Shown: piece after piece, positions 32,628 to 40,911 of the stretch
Position numbering within the stretch: the first letter of the stretch is position 1
Layout of the letters: the number at the start of each line of letters is the position of its first letter
Assembly: GCA_036389795.1 (NCBI GenBank)
Contig: DASVWD010000121.1
Location: forward strand, 1-48,713
Origin: Longimicrobium sp.
GTDB lineage: Bacteria > Gemmatimonadota > Gemmatimonadetes > Longimicrobiales > Longimicrobiaceae
Direction of reading: 5' to 3'
DNA length: 48,713 bases
The notes under the pieces: generated by a model
Told to the model about the DNA's origin: nothing
Database searches by the model: none
Seen by the model: the letters and a program-made list of their open reading frames with translations, nothing else
Made by a program: the position numbers and the translations under genes

Positions 32628-33442
32628 CGGACGCCACGCTCGTCCCCACCGCGGCCCCGGCCGCACCCTCCGCCGGCCGGACCGCCGGAGACTGGCGGGT
32701 GCTGGGTGTCTCGGTGCGCGGCACCGGCCACGCGCGCGGCGGGCTCCCCTGCCAGGACGCGCACGACTGGCGCCGGCTCCCCCGCGGCGCCGTGGCGCTG
32801 GCGGCGGCCGACGGCGCCGGCAGCGCCCCCCTGGCCGAGGCCGGGGCGCGCGCCGCCGCCCACGCCGCCGTGGACGCCCTCGCCCGCGCGGCGGCCGCCG
32901 TCGACGCCTCGGGAGACGGGTGGACGGCCGCGCTCGACGCCGCCTTGGCCGCCGCGCTCGAGGCCGTGCACGCCGAGGCCGCCCGCCGCGGCGCCGACAT
33001 CCGCGACCTGGCCACCACGCTCATCGCCTGCGTGGCGTGGGACGGCGGGGTGGCGGCGGCGCAGGTGGGCGACGGCGCCGTGATCGTGGCCACGGAGGAC
33101 GGGGGGATGCGCAGCGTCACCGTGCCCACCTCGGGCGAGTTCGCCAACGAGACGGTCTTCCTCACCTCGCCCGGCGCGGTCGCGGCGGCGCAGCGGGCGG
33201 CGTGGCGGGGCGAGGCGCGGCACGTGGGCGTCTTCACCGACGGGCTGCAGGGGCTGGCGCTCAAGTTCCCGGAGAAGGTGCCGCACGCGCCGTTCTTCGC
33301 CCCGCTCTTCGCCTTCGCGGCGGAGGGCGGCGACCCGCGCGAGGCGGAGCGGCAGCTGGGGGCCTTCCTCTCCGGCCCGCGGGTGACGGCGCGCTCCGAC
33401 GACGACCTCACCCTGCTGCTGGCGGCGCGCGGCCATGGCTGA
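32624..33442 (+). CDS. PP2C-type protein phosphatase of the TerY-P triad
   Basis: The 272-residue protein is a PP2C/PPM phosphatase. The motifs are CQDAHDW (about 43-49), AADGAGSA (about 61-68), QVGDGAVIV, FTDGLQGL, and SDDDLTLLLAAR near the C terminus. The usual DGxG and D-D pairs that hold the two metal ions are present, so it should be active. The GTG start at 32624 overlaps the VWA stop by 4 bp; a GTG 12 bp upstream is an alternative. Its stop overlaps the kinase start by 8 bp. The first 20 residues are Ala/Pro-rich. It should dephosphorylate the targets of the neighbouring kinase. Confidence 0.92.
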   Translation: MTDATLVPTAAPAAPSAGRTAGDWRVLGVSVRGTGHARGGLPCQDAHDWRRLPRGAVALAAADGAGSAPLAEAGARAAAHAAVDALARAAAAVDASGDGWTAALDAALAAALEAVHAEAARRGADIRDLATTLIACVAWDGGVAAAQVGDGAVIVATEDGGMRSVTVPTSGEFANETVFLTSPGAVAAAQRAAWRGEARHVGVFTDGLQGLALKFPEKVPHAPFFAPLFAFAAEGGDPREAERQLGAFLSGPRVTARSDDDLTLLLAARGHG

Positions 33443-35405
33443 CGTGCTCGCCCTCCCCGCGCCCCTGATCTTCCGCCGCCGCCGGACGCTGGAGCTGCTG
33501 GCGCTGGACGACGCGCTGGAGCTGGGCGCGGGCGGCGAGGCGCGCGTGCTGGGGCTGCCGCGCGACCCGACGCTCGTCGCCAAGCTCTACCACGCCCCCA
33601 CCATCCAGCGCGCCCGCAAGCTGGCGCTGATGATGGAAGACCCGCCGGAGCTGGACCCCGCCGTGGCCGCGCTGGCATGGCCGTGCGACCTGCTGCTGGA
33701 CGGGCGCGGGCGCTTCGCCGGGTTCCTGATGCCGCGCGCCGAGGGGCCGCGCGTCTTCGAGTTCTACAACCCCAGCACCCGCCGCCGGACGGCCCCGCTC
33801 TGCCACTACGGCGTGCTGCACCGCGCGGGGGCCAACCTGGCCGCGGCGTTCGAGGCGCTGCACGCGCGCGGCTACGTGGTGGGCGACGTCAACGAGTCGA
33901 ACGTGCTGCTGGGCGAGGGCGGCGCGGTGACGCTGGTGGACACCGACTCGTTCCAGGTGCGCGACCCCGACGACGGCACCGTGCACCGCTCGCACGTGGG
34001 CAAGCCCGAGTTCACCCCGCCCGAGCTGCAGGGTCTCTCCTTCGCCGAGCTGGACCGCCTCCCCGAGCACGACCTCTTCGGCCTGGCGGCGCTCCTCTTC
34101 CTCCTGCTGATGGAGGGGACGCACCCCTTCGCCTCGCGCCTGGCCGACGGCGGCGAGGTGCCCCCGGTGGAGGAGCGCATCCGCCGCGGGCTCTTCCCCC
34201 ACGGCGCCGAGCACCCGGTCTGCCGCCCGCCGCGCCTGGCTCCCCGCTTCGAGCTGCTCGACCCGGCGCTCCAGGCGCTCTTCCTGCGCGCCTTCCTGGG
34301 CGGCCACCAGGACCCCGCCGCGCGCCCCACCGCCGCCGAGTGGCGCGGCGCGCTCGCCGGGGCCGAGGCGGCGCTCGTGACGTGCGCGACGAACCCCCGC
34401 CACCGCCACGGGCCCCACCTGGACGCCTGCCCCTGGTGCGAGCGCGCCGGGCTGCTCCAGGGGCGCGACCCCTTCCCCGAGCAGGCGGCCCCGGCCCCGC
34501 CCCGCCCCGCGCGCGCGCCGCGGCGGCGGGTGCAGGCCGCGGCGCCGGCGCCCGCCCCCGTCGTTGCCGCCGCGCCCACCCCGCCCGTCCGGCTCGCGCA
34601 GACGGCGCCGGGGCCGCTGGCGGCGCCGCCGGGCAGCGTGTTCGCCGACGCCCCCTGGCAGCGGCCGGCGCTGGCGAAGCTGGACCCGGAGCTGCGGGCG
34701 GCGCTCGCGCCCGGGGCGCTGCGCAGCCCGGTGGCGTGGCTGGCGCCGGGCGTGTGGATGCTGCTGGCGAGCCACCTCCCCGCCCTCCAGGTGCTGGGCC
34801 TGTTCGGGCTGATGATGATCTTCATCTGCATGGTGGCGTGGGGCGCCGGGCCCGTCGACCGGCGCACGCTGGCCGCGGCCATCCTGCTGCTCCTGGCGGC
34901 CGCCGTGCTCACCGGCCCGCCCCCCTGGATGTCGGCGCAGGCGGCTCCGTACGACGACTACCCGCGCTACGACGCCGAGGCCGCGGCCGCGGCCCCGCTC
35001 GCGCCCGCGCCCGGGCCGGAGCCCGCGCCGGCGCCGGAGCCGCAGCCGAAGGTGATGCTCGGCGAGACGTACACGGGGGCGGACCTGGACGGGGCCCCCG
35101 TGCTGGAGAACCGGGCCGACGTCGAGCGGCGGCTGCTGGAGCTGTACCAGACCACGCTGTGGTACCGGGAGACGCAGGGCCTGCTGCAGGTCCGGGTCTT
35201 CGTGCGGCCCGACGGCACGGTGGACCCCCGCTCGGTCGACGTCTCGCAGGGCCTCTCGCGCCCGGAGTACGCCGACCAGGTGGAGGAGGTCCTGGCCGGG
35301 ATGCGCTTCTCCCCGCTCACCGCGTCGGGGGGCCGGCCGGCGTCGGCGTGGATCTCGGGCGACGTCTGGCTCTGGCGGGAGGGAGGCGGCGAGCCGGACC
35401 GGTGA
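33435..35405 (+). CDS. Ser/Thr kinase-zinc knuckle-TM-TonB-C fusion
   Basis: The 656-residue protein has four parts. Residues 25-310 form a protein kinase of the TerY-P/YegI type: glycine loop LGAGGEARV, ATP lysine Lys50 (LVAKLY), catalytic GDVNESN (Asp151, Asn156), metal DTDSF (Asp169) and FTPPEL in place of APE. Residues 317-336 are a zinc knuckle (TCATNPRHRHGPH, then CPWC), as in these kinases. A proline/alanine linker (350-400) leads to hydrophobic helices at about 434-493. After a second linker, residues 545-650 match a TonB C-terminal domain: VLENRADVERRLLELY, VRVFVRPDGTV, MRFSPL and a final WISGDVWLW. The kinase and TonB-C parts therefore face opposite sides of the membrane. Translation is coupled to both neighbours. 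Confidence 0.88.
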   Translation: MADVLALPAPLIFRRRRTLELLALDDALELGAGGEARVLGLPRDPTLVAKLYHAPTIQRARKLALMMEDPPELDPAVAALAWPCDLLLDGRGRFAGFLMPRAEGPRVFEFYNPSTRRRTAPLCHYGVLHRAGANLAAAFEALHARGYVVGDVNESNVLLGEGGAVTLVDTDSFQVRDPDDGTVHRSHVGKPEFTPPELQGLSFAELDRLPEHDLFGLAALLFLLLMEGTHPFASRLADGGEVPPVEERIRRGLFPHGAEHPVCRPPRLAPRFELLDPALQALFLRAFLGGHQDPAARPTAAEWRGALAGAEAALVTCATNPRHRHGPHLDACPWCERAGLLQGRDPFPEQAAPAPPRPARAPRRRVQAAAPAPAPVVAAAPTPPVRLAQTAPGPLAAPPGSVFADAPWQRPALAKLDPELRAALAPGALRSPVAWLAPGVWMLLASHLPALQVLGLFGLMMIFICMVAWGAGPVDRRTLAAAILLLLAAAVLTGPPPWMSAQAAPYDDYPRYDAEAAAAAPLAPAPGPEPAPAPEPQPKVMLGETYTGADLDGAPVLENRADVERRLLELYQTTLWYRETQGLLQVRVFVRPDGTVDPRSVDVSQGLSRPEYADQVEEVLAGMRFSPLTASGGRPASAWISGDVWLWREGGGEPDR

Positions 35406-36070
35406 CGGGATTCACGTTCGAGCTCGCCGGCGAGGGGCTGGTGCTCCTCCCCGAGCGCGCGGTGTTCTGGAAAAGCGCGCGGACGCTGCTGGTGGCCGAC
35501 CCGCACTGGGGGAAGGCGGCGGCGTTCCGCGCGGCGGGCGTGGCCGTCCCCGGCGGCACCACCAGCGCGGGGCTCGCGCGGCTCTCGCGCGCCCTGGAGC
35601 GCACCGGCGCGGCGCGGCTGGTGATCCTGGGCGACCTCTTCCACGCCCGCGAGGGCCGCGCCCCGCGCACCCTGGCCGCCGCGCGCGCCTGGCGGGAGCG
35701 GCACCCGGGGCTCGAGGTGGTGCTGGTGCGCGGCAACCACGACCGCCGCGCCGGAGATCCGCCCCCCGAGCTGGAGATCGCCTGCGTGGACCCGCCCCGG
35801 GCCCACGGCCCCTTCGTCTTCTCCCACCACCCCTTCGAGTCGGCCGCCGGCTACGTGCTGGCGGGCCACGTGCACCCCTCGGTCACCCTGCGCGGCCCCG
35901 GGCGCCAGCGCCAGCGGCTGCCGTGCTTCCACTTCGGCCCGCGCGTGGGGATCCTTCCCGCCTTCGGCGACTTCACCGGCACGGCCGACGTGGCGGTCTG
36001 CCCCGGCGACCGCGTCTTCGTGGTCGCCGGCGACGACGTGGTCGAGGTCGGCGGGGCCAAAGGCGGCTGA
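35402..36070 (+). CDS. pdeM: Ligase-associated DNA damage response phosphoesterase PdeM
   Basis: The 222-residue protein is a calcineurin-like phosphoesterase of the PdeM type. The metal motifs are visible in order: ADPHWGK (DxH), ILGDLFHAR (GDxxH-like), VRGNHDRR (GNHD), FSHHP, and VLAGHVHPS (GHxH). The PdeM-specific spacing with WGK after the first motif and SHHPF before GHVH distinguishes it from MPP-like enzymes. The start GTG overlaps the kinase stop (GTGA), so it belongs to the triad operon, although family members normally sit next to the Lhr-type helicase. A known partner set is helicase, exonuclease and ligase. It is a candidate for processing DNA ends or an unknown phosphodiester. 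Confidence 0.93.
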   Translation: MTGFTFELAGEGLVLLPERAVFWKSARTLLVADPHWGKAAAFRAAGVAVPGGTTSAGLARLSRALERTGAARLVILGDLFHAREGRAPRTLAAARAWRERHPGLEVVLVRGNHDRRAGDPPPELEIACVDPPRAHGPFVFSHHPFESAAGYVLAGHVHPSVTLRGPGRQRQRLPCFHFGPRVGILPAFGDFTGTADVAVCPGDRVFVVAGDDVVEVGGAKGG

Positions 36071-36426
36071 TGCCGATCGGGAATCCGATCCGGTGATCGG
36101 GCTCGTAGGGAACTTCGATCGCGAATACCGAAGCAGATCGTCGATCAGCATAAGCCGCGGCAACCACGGCAGAAAGCCTCGCGGACCCCGCGAGGCTTCG
36201 ACTGCGGAACGCCGCGCGGGCGAGGGCCCTCCGGCCGCCCGCCGGCGCGCCCGCGTCGGCGGGCTTCCTTGTCCGCCGGCCGCTTCTCCAGTAGCTTCCA
36301 TCAGCGCGCGCGCTTCCCCCTCATCATCCCGACGAGTCCACCGCCCGCCCGGGCCTTCGGGCGCCGCCGCCCTTTTCCCGATCCCGTCACCCGACCCCGG
36401 CCGTCTTCCACCGTCACGCGACCACG
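36071..36426. other. 356-bp intergenic region with hairpin element
   Basis: It contains a GAAGCCTCGCG hairpin element (36150-36205, reverse) and GC-rich, low-complexity sequence before the amidase gene. The first 80 bp are rich in GATC (several GATCGG, TCGATC). No gene is seen. Confidence 0.5.
36150..36205 (-). repeat. GAAGCCTCGCG hairpin element, copy 2
   Basis: AAGCCTCGCGG (36174-36184) pairs perfectly with CCGCGAGGCTT (36188-36198). Read on the minus strand, the element and its flanks (GTCGAAGCCTCGCGGGG, then TTTCTGCCGTGGTTGCC) match 21912-21967. It can also stop transcription of the PdeM operon. Confidence 0.7.
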
Positions 36427-37362
36427 ATGTGTCCCGCTGAGACCACCGTCCCCAACGGGATCGGCTCCGTTCCCGTCGCCGGCCTGCCGTTCGAGCTCAA
36501 CGACGGCGCCATGATCCCCCTCGGCGAGGGGCAGGCCGTCACCCGCGGGTGGCCCGAGGCCATCGGGGGGAGGCCTCTGGGCGTCACCTGGCACTGGACC
36601 GTCACCTGGGACCTCAGGGTGTGCCGCCAGGTGCTGGGCGGCGCCAATCCCGAGCGCAAGGGGCAGGCGTCGGCCCACTACGCCGTGGGACGCAGCTTCG
36701 CCGAGGGGGTGGACCGCTACGTGTCGCTGGAGAACCGCTCCTGGCACGCCGGCGTCCACCAGACGCTGCGCTGGGACGGCCGGGCGCTCACCGACCCGGA
36801 CCACAAGGGCTCGCGCTCCACGGTGGGCGTCGAGACGGTGAACATCGGCTACGCCACCAGCGCCGGGATGGCCGGGCCCGACTGGATCCACACCGCCGGC
36901 CCCGACGGCAGGCCGCTCGTCGTGCAGCCGTGGACCGAGGAGCAGGTGCGGATGATGATCGAGGTGGGGCGCGAGATCCAGCGCCGCTGGCCGCACCTCG
37001 GCCCCGAAGACCACCACGGCCACCACGACGTCTGCCCCGGACACAAGGTGGACGTCTCCGGCTTCCCCTTCGCGCGGGTGCTGCGGGGAATTTACCCCGA
37101 GGCGTCCATCTACGACGTGTGGACCCCCACGGCCACGGTAGTCCAGCGCCAGCGCGCCCTGGCCGCCGCCGGCTGCGACCCCGGCCCCGTCGACGGCGTC
37201 TGGGGGAAGGACGGCACGGTCGCGCTCAAGCGCTTCCAGGCGGAGCGCGGCCTGGTGGCCAACGGCTACTGGAGCACCTTCGTCTCCCGCGCCCTGCACG
37301 CGGCGCTGGCGGAGCGGGGGATGGACCTGGCCGCCGCCGGCGGCGAGCCGGGCACCCGGTAA
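36427..37362 (+). CDS. N-acetylmuramoyl-L-alanine amidase with PG-binding domain
   Basis: The 311-residue protein has an amidase_2/PGRP-type domain. The zinc His is in TWHWTV (His56), followed by SAHYAVGR, VGVETVNIG and HHGHHDVCPGHKVDVSG (further ligands). A C-terminal peptidoglycan-binding domain follows (residues about 237-291, VVQRQRALAAAGCDPGPVDG). The enzyme cleaves the lactyl-amide bond between muramic acid and L-alanine. There is no signal peptide, as in phage endolysins and in some bacterial amidases exported in other ways. The next gene is a four-helix membrane protein, reminiscent of an endolysin-holin pair, though nothing else phage-like is near. Confidence 0.9.
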   Translation: MCPAETTVPNGIGSVPVAGLPFELNDGAMIPLGEGQAVTRGWPEAIGGRPLGVTWHWTVTWDLRVCRQVLGGANPERKGQASAHYAVGRSFAEGVDRYVSLENRSWHAGVHQTLRWDGRALTDPDHKGSRSTVGVETVNIGYATSAGMAGPDWIHTAGPDGRPLVVQPWTEEQVRMMIEVGREIQRRWPHLGPEDHHGHHDVCPGHKVDVSGFPFARVLRGIYPEASIYDVWTPTATVVQRQRALAAAGCDPGPVDGVWGKDGTVALKRFQAERGLVANGYWSTFVSRALHAALAERGMDLAAAGGEPGTR

Positions 37363-37439
37363 AGCGTCCGCCGGCGCCGGGACCCTTCCCCCGTCGCGGC
37401 CCGGCACCCCTTCCGAGACCTTCTTCCCGAGAGCGATTC

Positions 37440-38096
37440 ATGAGCAATCCCCAGCCTTCCGCCCCCGTCGTCGTCCCCGCCGAGCAGCAGGCCGTCGTCT
37501 CGCCCGCGCGGCTCCCCATCGGCCCCGTCGCGCTGCTGGCGGCCGGGATGGGCATCGTGCTGTTCCTGGTCGGCCGCGACATCGGCTTCGCGCAGTCGCT
37601 CGCCTTCTCCGGCGACGGGCTCCTGAACGTGGGCCAGGTGCTGGCGCCGCTGATCGCCGTGGCGCTCTTCATCGAGCGCGCGGTCGAGGTGGTGATCACC
37701 GCCTGGCGCGCCCAGGGCTCGCGCGAGCGCCAGTGGAGCGTCGACCATCCCCGGGACGAGCAGAGCGCGCGCTTCGCACGGATGGCGCTGGACCGCTACC
37801 GCATGTCCACGCAGCGCTACTCCTTCATCGTCTCGCTCTCGCTCTCCGTGTTCGCCGCGCTGGTGGGCGTGCGCGCCGTGGGCCCGCTGCTGGCCGCCGG
37901 GGCGCTGGACGCGCTGCAGGGAGGGCAGCAGCTCTGGTTCGCCGCCTTCGACGTGGGGATCACCGGCCTGCTGCTGGCCGGCGGCGCCGACGGCATCCAC
38001 CAGGTGGTGACCACCCTCACCAAGTTCCTGGACACCACCAAGGCGAAGATGGACGCGCCGGCGCAGCCCGGCGGCGCCGCGAACGGCAACGGCTGA
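37440..38096 (+). CDS. Four-helix membrane protein of unknown function
   Basis: The 218-residue protein has four predicted membrane helices: about 27-45 ([18 protein letters not shown]), 60-85 ([20 protein letters not shown]), 118-148 ([18 protein letters not shown]), and 158-180 ([18 protein letters not shown]). A charged loop of about 30 residues lies between helices 2 and 3, and the C terminus is Ala/Gly/Asn-rich. I recognise no family. It starts 77 bp after the amidase gene and is probably co-transcribed. The neighbour relation and size would suit a holin-like or wall-hydrolase-linked membrane protein, but that is only context. Confidence 0.75.
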   Translation: MSNPQPSAPVVVPAEQQAVVSPARLPIGPVALLAAGMGIVLFLVGRDIGFAQSLAFSGDGLLNVGQVLAPLIAVALFIERAVEVVITAWRAQGSRERQWSVDHPRDEQSARFARMALDRYRMSTQRYSFIVSLSLSVFAALVGVRAVGPLLAAGALDALQGGQQLWFAAFDVGITGLLLAGGADGIHQVVTTLTKFLDTTKAKMDAPAQPGGAANGNG

Positions 38097-38205
38097 CGCG
38101 AAAGCGCCTCCCGGCGGGTGCCGCTGGCCCCGCCGCCGCCGGGCCGCTAACCTCAGGGACCTCCCGGTCTCCCGGGGGGAGCGGCCCGGCGCGCTTCGCG
38201 AGAGC

Positions 38206-39450
38206 ATGAACATCCTGGTCCTGAACGTCGGCTCGGCGTCGCTCAAGTTCCAGCTGATCGACACCGACGAGGAGAAGATCGCGGCGGGCGCCGACCGGCG
38301 CCTGGCGCGCGGGCAGGTGGAGCGCATCGGCGGCGAGGCGGTGTGGGGCTACCGCGCGGGCGGCGGCGTGGCGGAGCGGGGGACGGCCGCGCTGCGCGAC
38401 CACCGCGCCGCCGTCGACCACCTGCTGGGGTGGATGACCTCGGAGGGCTCGGGGGTGCCGCTCGGCGGCGTGGGCGAGATCGGCGCGGCGGGGCACCGGG
38501 TGGCGCACGGCGGCGAGCGCTTCGTCCGCTCGGTGCTGATCGACGACGCGGTGCTGCGCGGGATCGAGGAGTACGTGGACCTGGCGCCGCTGCACAACCC
38601 CGCCAACCTGCGCGGGATCCAGGCGGTGCGCGCGGTGCTGGGCCCCGGCGTCCCCCAGGCCGCCGTCTTCGACACCTCGTTCCACCACACGCTACCCGAG
38701 CGCGCCTTCCTCTACGCCATCCCCTACTCGCTCTACCGCCGGCACCGGGTGCGGCGCTACGGCTTCCACGGCACCTCGCACCGCTACGTGAGCTACCGCT
38801 ACCGGCAGCTGACGGGGAAGACGCGCGAGCAGACGAAGATCGTCACCCTGCACCTGGGCAACGGCTGCTCCGCGTGCGCCGTCTCGGGCGGCGACTCGGT
38901 CGACACCTCCATGGGCTTCACCCCGCTGGAGGGGCTGGTGATGGGCACCCGCTCGGGCGACCTGGACCCGGCGGTGCTCGACTACATCGCCGGCAAGGAG
39001 GGCCTCTCGCTGCACGAGGTGGAGAGCCTGCTCAACAAGCAGTCGGGGCTGCTGGGGATTAGCGGGCTCACCAACGACATGCGCGAGCTGTTGGCCGAGG
39101 CCGACGAGCACGACGACCGGCGGGCACGCCTCGCCATCGAGATCTTCTGCTACCGGGTGCGCAAGTACGTGGGCGCCTACCTGGCCGCGCTGGGCGGCGC
39201 CGACGCCGTCTGCTTCGCCGGCGGCATCGGCGAGGGCGCCGCCCCGGTGCGCGCCCGGGTCTGCCAGGGGCTGCAGTGGGCCGGCATCCGCCTGGACGAC
39301 GCCCTCAACCAGGCCACCGTGGGCGGCCGCGAGGGGCGCATCTCCCCGGAGGGCGCCCACCCCGAGGTGTGGGTGATCCCCACCGACGAGGAGCTGCTGA
39401 TCGCCCGCGACACCTACCGCTTGGTGCACGGGATCGAGACGCGGTACTGA
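38206..39450 (+). CDS. ackA: Acetate kinase
   Basis: The 414-residue protein is acetate kinase, which makes acetyl phosphate from acetate and ATP or the reverse in the Pta-AckA pathway. Motifs are in order: [10 protein letters not shown] (N-terminal nucleotide-binding), [22 protein letters not shown] (catalytic region), [37 protein letters not shown], and the C-terminal [13 protein letters not shown]. The GSASLK variant replaces GSSS(L)K. It is slightly longer than the E. coli enzyme (400 residues). No phosphotransacetylase gene is near. A degraded copy of its 3' end lies at 42994-43110. Confidence 0.97.
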   Translation: MNILVLNVGSASLKFQLIDTDEEKIAAGADRRLARGQVERIGGEAVWGYRAGGGVAERGTAALRDHRAAVDHLLGWMTSEGSGVPLGGVGEIGAAGHRVAHGGERFVRSVLIDDAVLRGIEEYVDLAPLHNPANLRGIQAVRAVLGPGVPQAAVFDTSFHHTLPERAFLYAIPYSLYRRHRVRRYGFHGTSHRYVSYRYRQLTGKTREQTKIVTLHLGNGCSACAVSGGDSVDTSMGFTPLEGLVMGTRSGDLDPAVLDYIAGKEGLSLHEVESLLNKQSGLLGISGLTNDMRELLAEADEHDDRRARLAIEIFCYRVRKYVGAYLAALGGADAVCFAGGIGEGAAPVRARVCQGLQWAGIRLDDALNQATVGGREGRISPEGAHPEVWVIPTDEELLIARDTYRLVHGIETRY

Positions 39451-39500
39451 ATCCCGTTCCCCGAAAAGCTTCGCGCGGGAGCAGGCACCGTCACGAATGT

Positions 39501-39571
39501 CTCGCACGGAGTCAACGGAGGGAACGGAGGACCCACGGTGTTCTCCGTCGACTCCGTTGACTCTGTGTGAG
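39501..39571. repeat. CTCACGCAGAG-type inverted repeat, copy 4
   Basis: CTCGCACGGAGTCAACGGAG (39501-39520) pairs with CTCCGTTGACTCTGTGTGAG (39552-39571) with few mismatches. It lies between the convergent acetate kinase and beta-helix genes. Confidence 0.8.
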
Positions 39572-39595
39572 GCTTTTCAGGACCCGTCCCCGTGC

Positions 39596-40786
39596 TCAGA
39601 GCTGCACGAACCTGCCGCCGGAGTTGATGCGGGCGGGGTCCAGGTTGTTCTGGATGAACACCACCCGCCCCCCCGCGCCGGCCACGTCGGCCTCGAAGGT
39701 GGGCGGCCCGCCGGCGGAGTTGGTCTTGCGCAGCGAGGTGACCAGCACCTCCGTGGCGCCGCCGTCCACCAGCAGGTGTGGCGCCGGCACCGGGCCCGTG
39801 AGCCCGCTCTGGTCGGTCACCAGGCCGTGCATCGCGACGCTGGCGCCTCCGCTGATCCGCACCCCGTGACCGCTGGAGTTGCTGGAGCGGAGGCCGCCCA
39901 CGCTCACGCCGGTGCACGCTTCCACCCACAGCGAGCCGACGCAGCCGAGCACGCTGGCGCCGTCGATGGCCACCCCGGAGCACTGCTGCACGTGCAGCCC
40001 CCTCCCGCCCGTGTAGATGCACTGGAGCCCCGAGAGCTGCAGCCCCGCGCAGCCGGTCACCAGAATTCCTGTGCCCCCAAGACCGATCGCCTGCGCGTTG
40101 GCCACCTGCACCGAGAGGAAGTTGCTGATGGCGATGCCGCTGCCGCTCTGGGCGCTCACCAGGCCGGCGCAGAGCAGGCGGTTGGTGGAATGGCCCGAGC
40201 CGTCCAGCGAGATGCCGGTCCCGCCGATGTGCCTCGCCGCCACGTCGTAGAGCTCCACCTTGTTCGCCTCCTGCACCAGCACGCCCCCTCCGCCGAACCC
40301 GCTGATGAAGAGGCTGCGGAGGCGGATCCGCGTGTCGATGGACCCGCCGGCGCCGGGCTGGGTGGCGCTGATCCCCACCCCCGTGCCCACCGAGTAGCCG
40401 GGGCCGGTGATCACCAGGTCTTCGATGGCGGTGATCTGCGTGCCGAGGAGGATCTCCGGCCCTACGGCGAGGGCGAACGCGTCGCCGGAGTGGGAGGCCA
40501 CCACCTCCGTCGCCTGCCCCCCCGTGCCGACCAGCGCCCGGCCGGGAGGGACGGTGACGGTGGCGCCGATGCGGAACGTGCCGGGCGCCAGCCGCACGCG
40601 CGTGCTGGCGTTCAGCGCCGCCTGGAGCGCCGCCGTGTCGTCGCCGCCCGACGGCACGAGCACGGCCTCTCCCCCGCCCAGCAGCTCGGGAACACCGAGG
40701 GCGCTCGTGCCGAGCGCCAGCCCGCTCCCCAGCACCAGGTCCTCGGAGAAGCGGACGCCGCCCGCTTCGCGAATCACGAACGTCAT
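39596..40786 (-). CDS. Right-handed parallel beta-helix protein
   Basis: The 396-residue protein shows the repeating pattern of a parallel beta-helix. Short strands of about 22-25 residues per turn recur, with many GxG and N/D-x-x-V turns, for example IDTRIRLRSLFISGFGGGG, NKVELYDVAARHIGGTGI and SGVAIDGASVLGC. An N-terminal segment (DDTAALQAALNASTRVRLAPG) matches the pectate-lyase_3 domain, which also caps phage tail spikes and polysaccharide-degrading enzymes. There is no signal peptide. It lies 125 bp downstream of the first haloperoxidase gene on the same strand, and has a good ribosome site (GGCAGGAAAGT). The function is unknown; glycan cleavage or binding is plausible. Confidence 0.8.
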   Translation of the reverse strand: MTFVIREAGGVRFSEDLVLGSGLALGTSALGVPELLGGGEAVLVPSGGDDTAALQAALNASTRVRLAPGTFRIGATVTVPPGRALVGTGGQATEVVASHSGDAFALAVGPEILLGTQITAIEDLVITGPGYSVGTGVGISATQPGAGGSIDTRIRLRSLFISGFGGGGVLVQEANKVELYDVAARHIGGTGISLDGSGHSTNRLLCAGLVSAQSGSGIAISNFLSVQVANAQAIGLGGTGILVTGCAGLQLSGLQCIYTGGRGLHVQQCSGVAIDGASVLGCVGSLWVEACTGVSVGGLRSSNSSGHGVRISGGASVAMHGLVTDQSGLTGPVPAPHLLVDGGATEVLVTSLRKTNSAGGPPTFEADVAGAGGRVVFIQNNLDPARINSGGRFVQL

Positions 40787-40911
40787 ACTTTCCTGCCTTC
40801 CGCTTGAGCGCGGGTCCACGGCGTCCCGGCCGGGGGCACCGCGTGGGTTGTGGGTGTGCGGCCGGGCCGGCGCCCTGAAGGGCCGGGCCTGGGTCCGCAG
40901 AGAGGGTCGGC

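Noticed and set aside
36427-38096. A prophage lysis cassette
   Set aside because: The amidase and four-helix protein resemble an endolysin-holin pair, but there is no integrase, terminase, capsid, tail or attachment site in the window, and acetate kinase follows directly.
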